Origin: Luteolibacter arcticus
GTDB taxonomy: Bacteria > Verrucomicrobiota > Verrucomicrobiia > Verrucomicrobiales > Akkermansiaceae
DNA length: 64,000 nucleotides
Reading direction: 5' to 3'
NCBI RefSeq assembly: GCF_025950235.1
Contig: NZ_JAPDDT010000005.1
Coordinates: 248,001 to 312,000 of the forward strand
Each line of letters opens with the position of its first letter. The first letter of the stretch is position 1. Position numbers and translations under genes: made by a program. The notes under the pieces are model-generated. The model worked only from the letters and a program-made list of their open reading frames with translations. It did no database searches and was not told the DNA's origin. Positions 37,013 to 46,556 of this stretch are shown in pieces.

Positions 37013-37016
37013 GGCT

Positions 37017-38099
37017 TCAGTTCTTGGCGGTGCGGAAGCCGAGGTAGGACTCGATCGCCTCGCGATACGGGCTCTCGGTGCCGAGTGAGGTGAACTCGAC
37101 GCGGTGCTTCGCGCCATCGGCAGCGAGCGACTCGCAGCGCTCATGGACGCGGGCGGCGTAGGCGTCGCGGATCTCGGCCGGCTCGACCTCGATCGATTCG
37201 CCGGTCTCCATGTCCACGAAGCGCGCGAGCGGGGCATCCGGCAGCGTGCGTTCCTCGGGATCGAGGATCTGCATCAGCAGGATCGCGAAACCGCGATGAA
37301 TGAGCGGGCCGAGGGCATCGAAAATCTCAGCGGGATCGTGGCCGAGGAAATCCGAGAGAATGACCAGCCGCCCGCGTCGCTTGTAAAGCCGGCTGCACTC
37401 GGTGATCGCGCCGGGCAGATCTGTTAGGCCGGTGGCCCCGTAGGCCGGCCGCACCAGTGAGCGCAGCGCGGAAAGCAAATGCCGCTGGCCGCCACCGGCC
37501 GGCAAGTGATCGACGACGCGGTCGGCGAATAGCGTGAGCGAAGCCTTGTCGCCCTGCTTCATCATCAGGTAGGCGAGCGCCGCGGCGATGCGGGCGGCCC
37601 GGCGGCCCTTGTTTTCGCTGCCACCGCCGAGGAAATCCATCGAGCCGGACGCATCGACCAGCAAGTGGACATCCATGTCGGTCTCCTCGCGGTAGCGCCG
37701 GATGACCAGCTTGCGGGTGCGTGCGTAAATGCGCCAGTCGATCGCGTGGACCGGCAGACCGGGCAGGTAAGCTTGGTACTCGGCGAATTCACCGCCGCTG
37801 CCGAGGTCGGGCGACTTGTGGCGTCCGCTGAACTGGCTTTCGACGGTGGTCTTCGCGAAAACGATGAGGTTCTTGAAGCGCTCGAGCTCCGCCTGATTGA
37901 GCAGGCGCAGCGCCTGATGCTCGCGATTCCTTTCCGCCGCGGCATCGGGAGTGATGGCGGTGGGAAACGGCGGGGGTGTCGTTGGCAGTGATTTGGGAAA
38001 GGGAGGCGGAGACCCCGCCGTCGCCCTCTGCAGCGCCGACGCGAAGCGCGCGCCCAGCACGGTCGGCTCGCCACGAGGCTCGGGGATCGGCGTGGCCAT
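37017..38099 (-). CDS. DUF58 domain protein
   Basis: A 360-residue cytosolic protein. After a Pro-rich N-terminus (about 1-60), the DUF58 core shows SGRHKSPDLGSGGEFAEY and RKLVIRRYREE, followed by a VWA-like fold with DASGSMD. DUF58 proteins are the constant partner of MoxR ATPases and are thought to act as substrate or adaptor of the chaperone. It starts 4 bases after the moxR stop, so the genes are coupled. Confidence 0.92.
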   Translation of the reverse strand: MATPIPEPRGEPTVLGARFASALQRATAGSPPPFPKSLPTTPPPFPTAITPDAAAERNREHQALRLLNQAELERFKNLIVFAKTTVESQFSGRHKSPDLGSGGEFAEYQAYLPGLPVHAIDWRIYARTRKLVIRRYREETDMDVHLLVDASGSMDFLGGGSENKGRRAARIAAALAYLMMKQGDKASLTLFADRVVDHLPAGGGQRHLLSALRSLVRPAYGATGLTDLPGAITECSRLYKRRGRLVILSDFLGHDPAEIFDALGPLIHRGFAILLMQILDPEERTLPDAPLARFVDMETGESIEVEPAEIRDAYAARVHERCESLAADGAKHRVEFTSLGTESPYREAIESYLGFRTAKN

Positions 38100-38103
38100 G
38101 GCC

Positions 38104-39087
38104 TCAGTAGGTCGGTTCCTTGGTTTCGCCGATCAAGGTGCGGACGAGATCGGCGGCCTTCAGTCCTTCCCCGGTGGCGCGGTAGTTCGGCACGATGCGG
38201 TGGCCGAGCACCATCGGTGCCGCCTTTCTCACGTCGAAGGCCTCCGGCGCGGCGCGGCCTTCCATGATCGCGAAGGCCTTCGCACCGAGGATCAAGTACT
38301 GCGACGCCCGTGGGCCCGCGCCCCACTCGATGTAGGTGTCGGCGGTTTTCTTTCCGGAATTGGGCCGGGTCGAGGCCGTGAGATCCACCGCGTAGCCGAG
38401 CACGTGATCTGCCACCGGCATCGCGCGGACGAGCTTCTGGATCCCGAGGATATCCTGACCGGTGATGACCGTCGCCAGCTCCGCGGTCTCGCCGATGGTG
38501 GTGCGGCGGACGATGTCGATTTCCTCCAACCGCGACGGGTAGCCGAGATCGAGCGAGAACATGAAACGGTCGAGCTGCGCTTCCGGCAGCGGATAGGTGC
38601 CTTCGTGCTCGATCGGATTCTGCGTGGCGACGACGAGGAAAGGATCCGGCAGCAGGCGGTTCTGCCCGGCGGTGGTGACGCGGCGCTCCTGCATTGCCTC
38701 CAGCAGGGCCGACTGGGTCTTTGGCGGCGTGCGGTTGATTTCGTCCGCCAGCAGGAGATTCGTGAATACCGGGCCGGGGCGGAATTGGAATTCCATGCGC
38801 CCTTGGTGCTCGTGGATGACCTCAGAGCCGAGAATGTCCGAGGGCATCAGGTCCGGCGTGAATTGGATGCGCTTGAAATCGACGCCCAGCACGCGTGCAA
38901 TCGACTGCACCAGCAGGGTCTTCGCGAGACCGGGCACGCCGATCAGGAGGCAGTGGCCATTGGCAAAGAGCGACGCGACCAGTCCGCGGACAATATCGTC
39001 CTGGCCGACGATGACCTTTGCCAGCTCGGCCATGATCGCCTTCGAGGCGCGGGCCACATCATCGGTCTTACTTCCGGGGGAGCTCAT
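38104..39087 (-). CDS. moxR: MoxR-family AAA+ ATPase
   Basis: A 327-residue AAA+ ATPase of the MoxR family. Walker A is GVPGLAKT, Walker B LLADEIN, and the family signatures QFTPDLMPSD, TQNPIEHEGTYPLPEAQLDRF and the sensor region are complete. MoxR proteins act as chaperone-like ATPases that activate partner proteins carrying VWA domains; three such partners follow in this operon. ATG 39087 is the family start. It heads the seven-gene operon, with its promoter in the 137-base divergent gap to the sulfatase. Confidence 0.95.
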   Translation of the reverse strand: MSSPGSKTDDVARASKAIMAELAKVIVGQDDIVRGLVASLFANGHCLLIGVPGLAKTLLVQSIARVLGVDFKRIQFTPDLMPSDILGSEVIHEHQGRMEFQFRPGPVFTNLLLADEINRTPPKTQSALLEAMQERRVTTAGQNRLLPDPFLVVATQNPIEHEGTYPLPEAQLDRFMFSLDLGYPSRLEEIDIVRRTTIGETAELATVITGQDILGIQKLVRAMPVADHVLGYAVDLTASTRPNSGKKTADTYIEWGAGPRASQYLILGAKAFAIMEGRAAPEAFDVRKAAPMVLGHRIVPNYRATGEGLKAADLVRTLIGETKEPTY

Positions 39088-39213
39088 GGCATTTTAACTT
39101 AATAAGTCCACTGACGCTGGAAGCCGTCTTTCCTAGTGGCAAGAATGAAACCTTTTGTCACAGGAAGTTCATTCGCCCTTCACAGAACGAACCGGCCTCT
39201 CGGCGCGTAACCT

Positions 39214-39219
39214 TATAAT
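39214..39219 (+). promoter_or_regulatory. Candidate -10 box before the second sulfatase
   Basis: TATAAT ends five bases before the ATG at 39225. A transcript from it would start at or next to the start codon. No clear -35 is seen at the usual distance. This is the second gene in the window with this arrangement (see 12734-12739). Confidence 0.35.
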
Positions 39220-39224
39220 CAGAG

Positions 39225-40559
39225 ATGAGCTGCAGTTTCCTTTCCATTTTCGCGGTTGGTTTCGCATTGACCCTTTCCGCAGGAGCCAAGCCGCTCAATA
39301 TCGTGCTGCTCTATGCCGACGACTGGCGCCACGACACGCTCGGCTGCGCCGGCCATCCGGTGGTGAAAACGCCGCGGCTCGATGGCTTGGCCAAGGACGG
39401 CGTGCGCTTCACCCGGGCCTGCGTGACCACCTCCATCTGCGGCGTGAGCCGGGCCACAATGCTGACCGGCCAATGGATGTCGCGCCATGGGAACCGCGGC
39501 TTCGACGCCTTCCGGACGCCGTGGGAGGAAACCTGGCCGGGCATCTTGCGCGAAGCAGAATGGTGGTCCGGCCACGTCGGCAAATGGCACTGCGGCAAAT
39601 TCCAGGCGGGCCGCTTCGACTTCGCCCGCAGCTACTCCGGCACGCATTTCCTCAAGCAGGAGGATGGCAACGAGATCCACGTCACCCGCAAGAACGAGAC
39701 CGATGCGCTCGACTTCCTGCGCGAGCGACCGAAGGACAAGCCGTTCTGCCTAGCGGTGAATTTCTTCGCCACACACGCCGAGGACGGCCATCCGGATCAA
39801 TATCGTCCGCAGCCGGAGAGTGCGGCGCTTTATCAGGACATCACGGTGCCGACGGTGGCGGACACCTTCGCCAAGCTGCCGCCCGGCGTGGCGAGCGAGA
39901 AGAACGAAGGTCGCCGGCGCTGGCACCTGCGCTTCGATACCCCGGAGAAATACCAGACCTCCATGAAGAACTACTTCCGTCTCGTCTCGGAGGTGGACAC
40001 CGCCTGTGGCCGCGTGCTGGACGAGCTGAAGTCGCAGGGCTTGTTAGAAGAGACGCTAGTCATCTTCACCACCGACAATGGCTACTTCCACGGCGAACAC
40101 GGGCTGGCCGACAAATGGTATCCCTACGAGGAGTCCATCCGTGTTCCACTCATCGTGCGGGATCCGCGATTGGCACCGGAAAAGCGCGGGACCACGAATG
40201 ATGCCCTCGTCCTCAATGTCGACCTTGCTCCCACCATTCTGGCCGCCGCGGAGAAGACCGCGCCCGCCACGATGCAGGGCAGCAATTTCTCCCCGCTCTA
40301 CCTCGCACCCGAGAATCCCCCGTGGCGCGAAGACTTCTTCTACGAGCACGCCGTGATCCGCGACAAGGACTTCATCCCGGCCTCGGAAGCATTGGTTACG
40401 CGGGATTGGAAATACATATTCTGGCCGGATAGCGGCTACGAGGAACTCTTCGATTTGAAGAACGATCCCGGGGAGCAAGCCAACCTCGCGACGACCGAGC
40501 CGAAGCGACTGGAAGCGATGCGCGAGCGCTTCAGGACTCTCAAGGTGGCAGCACGCTGA
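39225..40559 (+). CDS. Exported sulfatase with CxVSR signature
   Basis: A 444-residue sulfatase with a signal peptide ([21 protein letters not shown]). [13 protein letters not shown] carries the metal ligands, [12 protein letters not shown] is the formylglycine site (Cys72) with Val where most type I sulfatases have Pro or Ala, and GKWHCGKF and FTTDNGYF complete the active site. The C-terminal half resembles iduronate-2-sulfatase/heparan-type sulfatases. It should remove sulfate from glycans after maturation by FGE or anSME. It is divergent from moxR. Confidence 0.93.
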   Translation: MSCSFLSIFAVGFALTLSAGAKPLNIVLLYADDWRHDTLGCAGHPVVKTPRLDGLAKDGVRFTRACVTTSICGVSRATMLTGQWMSRHGNRGFDAFRTPWEETWPGILREAEWWSGHVGKWHCGKFQAGRFDFARSYSGTHFLKQEDGNEIHVTRKNETDALDFLRERPKDKPFCLAVNFFATHAEDGHPDQYRPQPESAALYQDITVPTVADTFAKLPPGVASEKNEGRRRWHLRFDTPEKYQTSMKNYFRLVSEVDTACGRVLDELKSQGLLEETLVIFTTDNGYFHGEHGLADKWYPYEESIRVPLIVRDPRLAPEKRGTTNDALVLNVDLAPTILAAAEKTAPATMQGSNFSPLYLAPENPPWREDFFYEHAVIRDKDFIPASEALVTRDWKYIFWPDSGYEELFDLKNDPGEQANLATTEPKRLEAMRERFRTLKVAAR

Positions 40560-40610
40560 ATTTACCTGCGATTTACAGCGCTTGGCTTCGATGACGGGCA
40601 TGATGCCCTC

Positions 40611-41279
40611 GTGTTTCCCATCGCCATCTCCGCGTTCCGGTGGATCGGTTGGCTCGCCTACCTGACCGGGGCGCTGCTCATCGTGACAAATACGGTCGCG
40701 GATTTCGGCCCCGGCGGCGAAGGAATCTTCATCGGGCAGCGCGGGGCCATCGGCGAACAACCGGTCTGGCTTCTCTGCCTGTACGTTCACGTTGCCAGCG
40801 GCGTGGTCTGCCTCATCGCGAGCCTGCCGCAGCTCTCCCGCATGGTGCTCCGCGGTTTTCCCAAACTCCATCGCTGGAGCGGCAGGATCTATGCGGCCAC
40901 CATGCTGATCCTAGTGTGTCCCAGTGGAATGTATCTGGCGCTCCATGCCAAAGGTGGAGTCCTGGGGAAGGCGGGCTTCCTCCTGTTAGGCGCGGCCACG
41001 TTCCACACCACCCTGCGCGGCGTGACCTCCATGATCGGTGGCTCGCGCGACCTCGCGGCCCATCGCGGGTGGATGACGCGCTCCTTCGCTTTCGCCGCCA
41101 GCGCCATCACCTTCCGCATCCTTCACCTCGTCTTCTTCCAGCTCGGGCTGGCCGAGGAGACGAACTACGTGACTTCGCTGTGGCTCAGCGTCCTCGGCAA
41201 TGCCGCGGTCGCCGAGCTGGTCCTCCGCCGCCGCTCCCGGAGCTCCGCAATTTCTTCCCCCATTCCATCCGTCTCATGA
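40611..41279 (+). CDS. DUF2306-like membrane protein
   Basis: A 222-residue membrane protein with about six hydrophobic segments. The HVASGVVCLIASLPQL segment, FPKLHRWSGRIYA and HRGWMTRSFAF are typical of DUF2306-type proteins, whose conserved His and Arg residues resemble a heme-binding membrane domain. The function is unknown. The start is GTG 40611. Its stop overlaps the next gene by four bases (ATGA). Confidence 0.75.
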   Translation: MFPIAISAFRWIGWLAYLTGALLIVTNTVADFGPGGEGIFIGQRGAIGEQPVWLLCLYVHVASGVVCLIASLPQLSRMVLRGFPKLHRWSGRIYAATMLILVCPSGMYLALHAKGGVLGKAGFLLLGAATFHTTLRGVTSMIGGSRDLAAHRGWMTRSFAFAASAITFRILHLVFFQLGLAEETNYVTSLWLSVLGNAAVAELVLRRRSRSSAISSPIPSVS

Positions 41280-41689
41280 AAACGAAATCATCCATCCTCG
41301 CGCTCGTCGCCGTGACGGCGCTGCTGCAAGCCGCCCCACCCCAAGCTCCCGCCTCCACTGCCGAAGACTTGGCGAAGCGAAAGGTCGCCACCGAGATCTA
41401 CGCGAAGGTCAACCGGATGAGCGGTAGCTTCTCGCGAGCCGCGCCCGGGCCGAGCCATCAGCTCGAGTTCCAACCTCAGATGCTGGTGAAAGAAGAGTCA
41501 CGCCTTCCCTTCACCATTTCCCCCTCGCGGAATCCAAAGGTATCGCCGCAGTTGCAGGGCTACGTCCGCCTTTCCGACCAGCAGATCTTCCTTCTCGATG
41601 CGAAGACCGGGAAGCACCACCCCGCCTATGAAGACCCGCGTTTCGCTCCAGCGCTTCTACCCAAGGTCGAGCCGGCCAAGCCGTTGTAA
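41276..41689 (+). CDS. Exported protein of unknown function
   Basis: A 137-residue protein with a signal peptide (MKTKSSILALVAVTALLQAAPPQA). The mature part is short and basic, without recognised motifs; FSRAAPGPSHQLEFQPQ and a C-terminal HHPAYEDPRF stand out. Its start codon overlaps the stop of the DUF2306-like gene, so the two are coupled. Because the partner is a predicted heme-type membrane protein, a shared envelope role is possible, but nothing in the sequence shows it. Confidence 0.65.
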   Translation: MKTKSSILALVAVTALLQAAPPQAPASTAEDLAKRKVATEIYAKVNRMSGSFSRAAPGPSHQLEFQPQMLVKEESRLPFTISPSRNPKVSPQLQGYVRLSDQQIFLLDAKTGKHHPAYEDPRFAPALLPKVEPAKPL

Positions 41690-41812
41690 GGAGACTTGTT
41701 AGAAAGACCTGACCTCCATGAAGAGCAACGCCCTGCGAACGTTCCAGCGACTCCGAAGTGGCAGGCCGAATGTAGTCGCCGGGTCCTCACGCCGGATCGT
41801 AGCCTCGCCGGC

Positions 41813-41820
41813 AAAGGAGG
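41813..41820 (+). promoter_or_regulatory. Strong Shine-Dalgarno sequence
   Basis: AAAGGAGG is a near-perfect complement to the 16S rRNA 3' end and sits nine bases before ATG 41830. Most other starts in this window have weak or no such site, so this one decides the start and suggests high expression. Confidence 0.75.
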
Positions 41821-41829
41821 AACTCACTC

Positions 41830-42651
41830 ATGGACCCCTCAACCCTGTTCGCCGTGGCCCCGACCTTCCCGATGGACGATGTCCGGATCAGGGACCGGAG
41901 CCGGGAAACCATGCTGCGCTCGCCGCTGACGTGGTTGCCTCTGCTCGGAGCGGGCGCGATGGGTTTCGCGCTGGATGCGGGCGTGGCCGGCTTCGTCCTT
42001 CTCCTCGGCGCGACCGTGGCGCTGGTCTCGCGGTATTGGAAGAAGCGACGGCCCGCCGTGGACGCGGCCAGCCTGCGCGAGTTGATCGGGGAGAGCAATG
42101 CGGCTCAGGATCAGGAGCTGAAGCGCATCATCGGCAGCCTGGAGTCGAAGGGCCTGCCTCAGTATTCCCTCTGTCTCGGCCGTTTCCTCTTCCTCAAGCA
42201 AAAGATCGAGAAGGACGTCCATCGCGGCCAACACTTCGCCGTCTTCGCGCAGGAAGTGGAGAAGGGCGTGGACGGCATCTGTGCCGAGGTCTGCCGCGAG
42301 ATCACCGGCATCCGGGCGCGCGAAGAACGACTCGGCGAAATCCTGACCTCACGTCAGCCCACGCAACTGGAGCGCTTGGAGAGCGCCCGGCGCGAATCCC
42401 ACGCCGCGATCCTTCACGCCTACACCTCGCTCTATCAGGTTCATGCCGAGATCCTCGGACTCGGTTCCGATCCCACGGAGCGGGAGACAGTGGAAGATCC
42501 CGGCGAGCTGCCGGGCCAGCGCCTACAGGAAATCCTCGGCGGCCTGCGCGATGAGGCCGACATGATCGCCCGGACCCACGCGCGCATCCGGCGGACCATC
42601 GAGGAATGTCCGCCGGCAGTCGAGGCACCGAGGCCGGAGGTGGTCTGCTAG
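41830..42651 (+). CDS. Membrane-anchored coiled-coil protein of unknown function
   Basis: A 273-residue protein with two adjacent hydrophobic segments near residues 32-68 (PLTWLPLLGAGAMGFAL; GFVLLLGATVALVS) and a long charged helical cytosolic domain. No family is recognised. The ribosome-binding site is unusually strong for this window: AAAGGAGG at 41813-41820, nine bases before the ATG, so high translation is expected. It appears to be a single-gene unit. Confidence 0.7.
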   Translation: MDPSTLFAVAPTFPMDDVRIRDRSRETMLRSPLTWLPLLGAGAMGFALDAGVAGFVLLLGATVALVSRYWKKRRPAVDAASLRELIGESNAAQDQELKRIIGSLESKGLPQYSLCLGRFLFLKQKIEKDVHRGQHFAVFAQEVEKGVDGICAEVCREITGIRAREERLGEILTSRQPTQLERLESARRESHAAILHAYTSLYQVHAEILGLGSDPTERETVEDPGELPGQRLQEILGGLRDEADMIARTHARIRRTIEECPPAVEAPRPEVVC

Positions 42652-42960
42652 ACGCGACGGGTACCATGGCCCCGGCACCCCGTCCATGGGCTCGCAGCCC
42701 TCGGCGGTGACGGAGGAAATGTCGGGACAGGGCGTGCAGGCCACCCGGCTGGGGCGGCCTCGGAGGGTCTTTTCCCGCACTTCCCGCGGAAGATCGCGAG
42801 CTTGCCGCGGGCAGGCCGGGTTCCAGCCAGACCGAAATTTGCGGATGAAGTGCGGGAATGGATCTAAAACTGCTCATTTTTGACCATGAAATCTCGCAAT
42901 GAAATTCCGGATTGTAATTACAAAGCAAGGTCGTATGGTCGAGGAAATCGTTTTTTTGCC
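42652..42960. other. Intergenic region before the Verru_Chthon-type gene
   Basis: About 310 bases. The first half is GC-rich without a visible element. From about 42870 the sequence becomes clearly AT-rich, the likely promoter zone of the next gene. The frame of the next gene is open back to 42880 with an ATG at 42886, so part of this stretch could be an N-terminal extension. Confidence 0.5.
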
Positions 42961-45900
42961 ATGTTCATGATTAACAAAGCCTCCCGGCGTGGCCGGCAGT
43001 CTCGGGGTTTCGCCTTGGTTGTCAGCTTGTCGCTGATGGTCTTGCTCACGGTGCTCGCCGTGGGACTGCTCACACTCTCCACAATCTCAGTACGCTCGTC
43101 GTCCCACGGGGAGGCGATGGCGGTGGCCAAGGCGAATGCCCGGCTGGCCGTCATGCTGGCGGTGGGCGACTTGCAGAAATTCGCCGGTCCGGACAAGCGG
43201 GTCACCGCGACTTCCTCAATCCTGCCCGGCAATCCGGCCAATGACAAATGGGTCGGCGTGTGGCGGACGGATGCCCTGAAAGGGGAGGCCGCCGGCACTG
43301 GGATCATCCGGACGGACACCCGGTCTGGCACCGGCTACACCGACCGCCGCCAAGGCCAGACCTACAAAGCCCCCGACCAAGTCCTCACCTGGCTGGTGAG
43401 CGGCATGAACGGCACGAACGCGGACCCGACAGTGGCCCTCGCGGACGCGGACTCGGTGAAGGTTCGCTCCGGAAGTTCGCCCATCCGGGTGCGAAAAACC
43501 GTCGTGGCCAACCCGGCGAAGGGCGCATTCGCCTACCACGTTTCCGACGAGAGCACCAAGGCGCGGCTCAATCTCGAGGACCCCTATCAGGCCTCCCAGC
43601 CGGACTCGGCGAAGCCTTCGGACAATGGGATGCGCCGCTGGCTCTCACCGCAGACGTCCGACGGCACGGCATTTTTCCAAGGGGAGGCGTTGGAGGTCGG
43701 GGAGGCCGCCAAGGTCGTCAGCCGGAACCAGCTGATGCTGTCGCCGGTGGCCGGAGGGATGGCCCTCTCGGATTTCCGGACGTATGGCCTGGAGCACGAC
43801 GATGAATTCACCACCTCCAGCCGCTCGCTGCTCGCGGATCCCATGGGCGGTGGGCTCAAGGGAGACCTGACCGCGTACCTGGAGAATGGCGTCGCCCCGG
43901 CGCTTGGGCCCATTACAGCCATCACCGACACCACCGCGCTGAACGGCATCCTCGGCACCACGCGGACGAAGTCGGGCCCGAAGTTCGGCATGCTGCGCAA
44001 CTGGTATGACCTGCGGAAGCAAGTCAGCCGCTCCGGCGGTGATTTCAGCATCGCCACCCAACTCCCGAATACCACCGGCCAAGGCAACGTGAACATCGTG
44101 GATCCCGGTGTGAAATTCGTGAAGCCGGTCATCCAGCCCGTGATGACCGAGGCGGTGTATTACCTCAATCACGTGCTGGAAGGAGCGCCAGCCTCCAGCC
44201 GCCTCATCGAGCTGATCTATCCGCGGGTGGTGCTATGGAACCCGTTCTCGGTCAAAATGAAGACCACCGGCCATGTCGTGCTCTTCGAATTCTACCGCGG
44301 CCAAACCATCGACTGCACTTACAAGGACACCAATGGCACGGACGTTACGAAAAGCATCAACAACAGCACCAGCCCCGGTCAGAAGGCGCGGCTGCTGGGC
44401 TTCTACGTCCCGCCCACCGACTTCGAGCCCGGCGAGGCGCTGACCTTCAGCTCGCCCGGCGGAAACCGGCCTTTCAACGCCAACGACCTGCGGAGCAACG
44501 CGCTCACGGCCAGCGCCAGCCCCGCCGATCTCGGCTGCTTCACCAACGAGTGGGCGTCAAACACCCTCGGGGCCGTGAACCAATCGACGTTGGTGCTCAA
44601 GTATAACCAAGGTGGAAACACCTATTGGAACGGTAGCAAGATCGACGGCCGCACCCAGACGATCACCCTTCACGCCCTCAGCGGGAGCGGGGCAGCGACG
44701 GCCACCAGCCTGCTGAGCAGCAACGGCAGCCCGGCGGTCCGGCAGCTCTCCATGGACAACTTCTCGCGGGACAACAATGGCCGCTGGCTGCCCGACTACA
44801 CCAAGCGGAACATCCGCCATTTTTCCGACGTGAAGAACGGCAAGATTCCGCCCGACTCGCTGCTCGCCTACGGCGGACGCTTCCGCTTCCAGTACGAAAC
44901 CTACTCCAACCGCGTCCACGGTGGTCCGAACAAGGAGCCGTGGTATGGTGCCCTGCTCGCCCATCACAACATCAACGCGCCGAACATCCACCGCTGGCCC
45001 ACCGACAACATGTTCGGCATGCAGTACACCGCGATGACGGGGGGCGAAATGAGCACCTTCGGCCCTCACCTCTACACCTATGGCGTCTGCGCCCAAGCCC
45101 GCCAATGGTCGCCATGGCTGGATCCGGAAGTGATGCCGCGCCGCGCCCCCTCGGGATCGATGTATCGCACCGCAGTATTCACCGACGCCTCCTTTGCCAC
45201 CGCCAGCAGCGTCTATCCGGTGTATGACATCCCCTTGCCGGACACGCCGTTGACCAGCCTTGGCGCCCTGCAGCACGTCCCCCTCTCGCCGTTCACCTGG
45301 CATCCGACCCATGCCATCGGAAACTCGATCCCGTCGCCATTCGTCCCGGTGGGCAACTTCACTTCGAACCCGGAAAGAACCGAAACGACGCAGTGGACCG
45401 ACAAGGTTTCCAAGCTCACCTCTTCCAACAATCCCGACATCACCGGCTTCAACCAGGTGCCCAGGGAGGTGCTGGTCAACGATCTCTCGTTCGAACTGAA
45501 CCAGGCCTTGTGGGACCGCTACTTCCTGTCCGCCATCCCGCGGACCGGTAACGGCTGGGACGGTGATCGCTGGGATTCAACCATGCCTCTTCCGAATTCG
45601 CGGCTCGTCATCAACTCCGCCGTCCCACAGGCCGACAACCAGTCCGAGCTCCTCGACTTCCATCGCTCCGCCCAGGCGCTCTTGCTGGACGGTGGCTTCA
45701 ACGTGAACTCCACCAGCGTCACTGCCTGGAAGAGCCTGCTGCGCTCGTTCCGCAAGGTGAACGTTCCGGGAGATTCTAACTCCGACCCTGACGAAGGAGC
45801 CGGATTTCCAGGCCACCTCATCACCCGCGGCTCCTCCACACCAAGCGCTCTCGATGCCTCCAGCGACCGTTTCTGGCGTGACTATCGCAAGCTTTCGGAT

Positions 45901-46533
45901 GAGGAAATCGACACCTTGGCGGTGGCCATCGTGGCTCAGGTGAAGAAGCGCGCGCCGTTCCTCGGGGTCGCGGATTTCGTCAACCGCCGTCTCGGCACCA
46001 CGTCGGACGCCACCAAGGCGGAAACGGTCTTCGCGGGAACCCTCCAGGCCGCTTTGGATCAGACGACCCAGATCAACGATAACGGCACCAACAACGCAGA
46101 ACTGAAGCTGCCGGACTCCAACGCAGCCGCCAACCAATTCAACTACGGAGCACCCTACTGGGGTGGTCCCGCCCTCACCCCGATCGTGCAGCAGTACTCC
46201 GTGTACCACTCGCGTCCCCGAGGTGCGACGCGCCCCGAAGGCTTCGACGCCGCCTCGCAGCTCACCCAGGCCGACATCCTCCAGCAGCTCGGGCCGGTGC
46301 TCGTCGCCCGCGGCGACACCTTCGTCGTCCGCGCCTGCGGCGAAGCCCACGACGCGAACGGCAATCTCACTGCCAAGGTCTGGTGCGAGGCGGTCGTGCA
46401 GCGTTCGCCGGTCCCCATCACGCCCGATCCTTCGACCAACGGCCTCAATCCTCTCGTCGAGGCGAACAAAACCGACTGGGGCCGCCGTTATGTCATTGAG
46501 AGTTTCCGCTGGTTGGCCCCTAGTGAGATCTGA
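42961..46533 (+). CDS. Verru_Chthon cassette protein A-like prepilin-type protein
   Basis: About 1190 residues. After a short basic leader, RGFALVVSLSLMVLLTVLAVGLLTLSTI is a type IV pilin-like processing site and hydrophobic helix; RSSSHGEAMAVAKANARLAVMLAVGDLQ continues the PilX-like pattern. The large rest contains Verru_Chthon-type features (WRTDALKG, AYHVSDESTKARLNL, FVNRRL, RGDTFVVRACGEAHD) as in cassette protein A of Verrucomicrobia. It should be a membrane-anchored pseudopilin-type protein. ATG 42961 is chosen because it gives a compact leader; ATG 42886 is possible. The other cassette members (B, C, D) are not next to it. The gene downstream is on the same strand. Confidence 0.8.
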   Translation: MFMINKASRRGRQSRGFALVVSLSLMVLLTVLAVGLLTLSTISVRSSSHGEAMAVAKANARLAVMLAVGDLQKFAGPDKRVTATSSILPGNPANDKWVGVWRTDALKGEAAGTGIIRTDTRSGTGYTDRRQGQTYKAPDQVLTWLVSGMNGTNADPTVALADADSVKVRSGSSPIRVRKTVVANPAKGAFAYHVSDESTKARLNLEDPYQASQPDSAKPSDNGMRRWLSPQTSDGTAFFQGEALEVGEAAKVVSRNQLMLSPVAGGMALSDFRTYGLEHDDEFTTSSRSLLADPMGGGLKGDLTAYLENGVAPALGPITAITDTTALNGILGTTRTKSGPKFGMLRNWYDLRKQVSRSGGDFSIATQLPNTTGQGNVNIVDPGVKFVKPVIQPVMTEAVYYLNHVLEGAPASSRLIELIYPRVVLWNPFSVKMKTTGHVVLFEFYRGQTIDCTYKDTNGTDVTKSINNSTSPGQKARLLGFYVPPTDFEPGEALTFSSPGGNRPFNANDLRSNALTASASPADLGCFTNEWASNTLGAVNQSTLVLKYNQGGNTYWNGSKIDGRTQTITLHALSGSGAATATSLLSSNGSPAVRQLSMDNFSRDNNGRWLPDYTKRNIRHFSDVKNGKIPPDSLLAYGGRFRFQYETYSNRVHGGPNKEPWYGALLAHHNINAPNIHRWPTDNMFGMQYTAMTGGEMSTFGPHLYTYGVCAQARQWSPWLDPEVMPRRAPSGSMYRTAVFTDASFATASSVYPVYDIPLPDTPLTSLGALQHVPLSPFTWHPTHAIGNSIPSPFVPVGNFTSNPERTETTQWTDKVSKLTSSNNPDITGFNQVPREVLVNDLSFELNQALWDRYFLSAIPRTGNGWDGDRWDSTMPLPNSRLVINSAVPQADNQSELLDFHRSAQALLLDGGFNVNSTSVTAWKSLLRSFRKVNVPGDSNSDPDEGAGFPGHLITRGSSTPSALDASSDRFWRDYRKLSDEEIDTLAVAIVAQVKKRAPFLGVADFVNRRLGTTSDATKAETVFAGTLQAALDQTTQINDNGTNNAELKLPDSNAAANQFNYGAPYWGGPALTPIVQQYSVYHSRPRGATRPEGFDAASQLTQADILQQLGPVLVARGDTFVVRACGEAHDANGNLTAKVWCEAVVQRSPVPITPDPSTNGLNPLVEANKTDWGRRYVIESFRWLAPSEI

Positions 46534-46556
46534 ATCGCTTTGCTATCGTTGATCCC

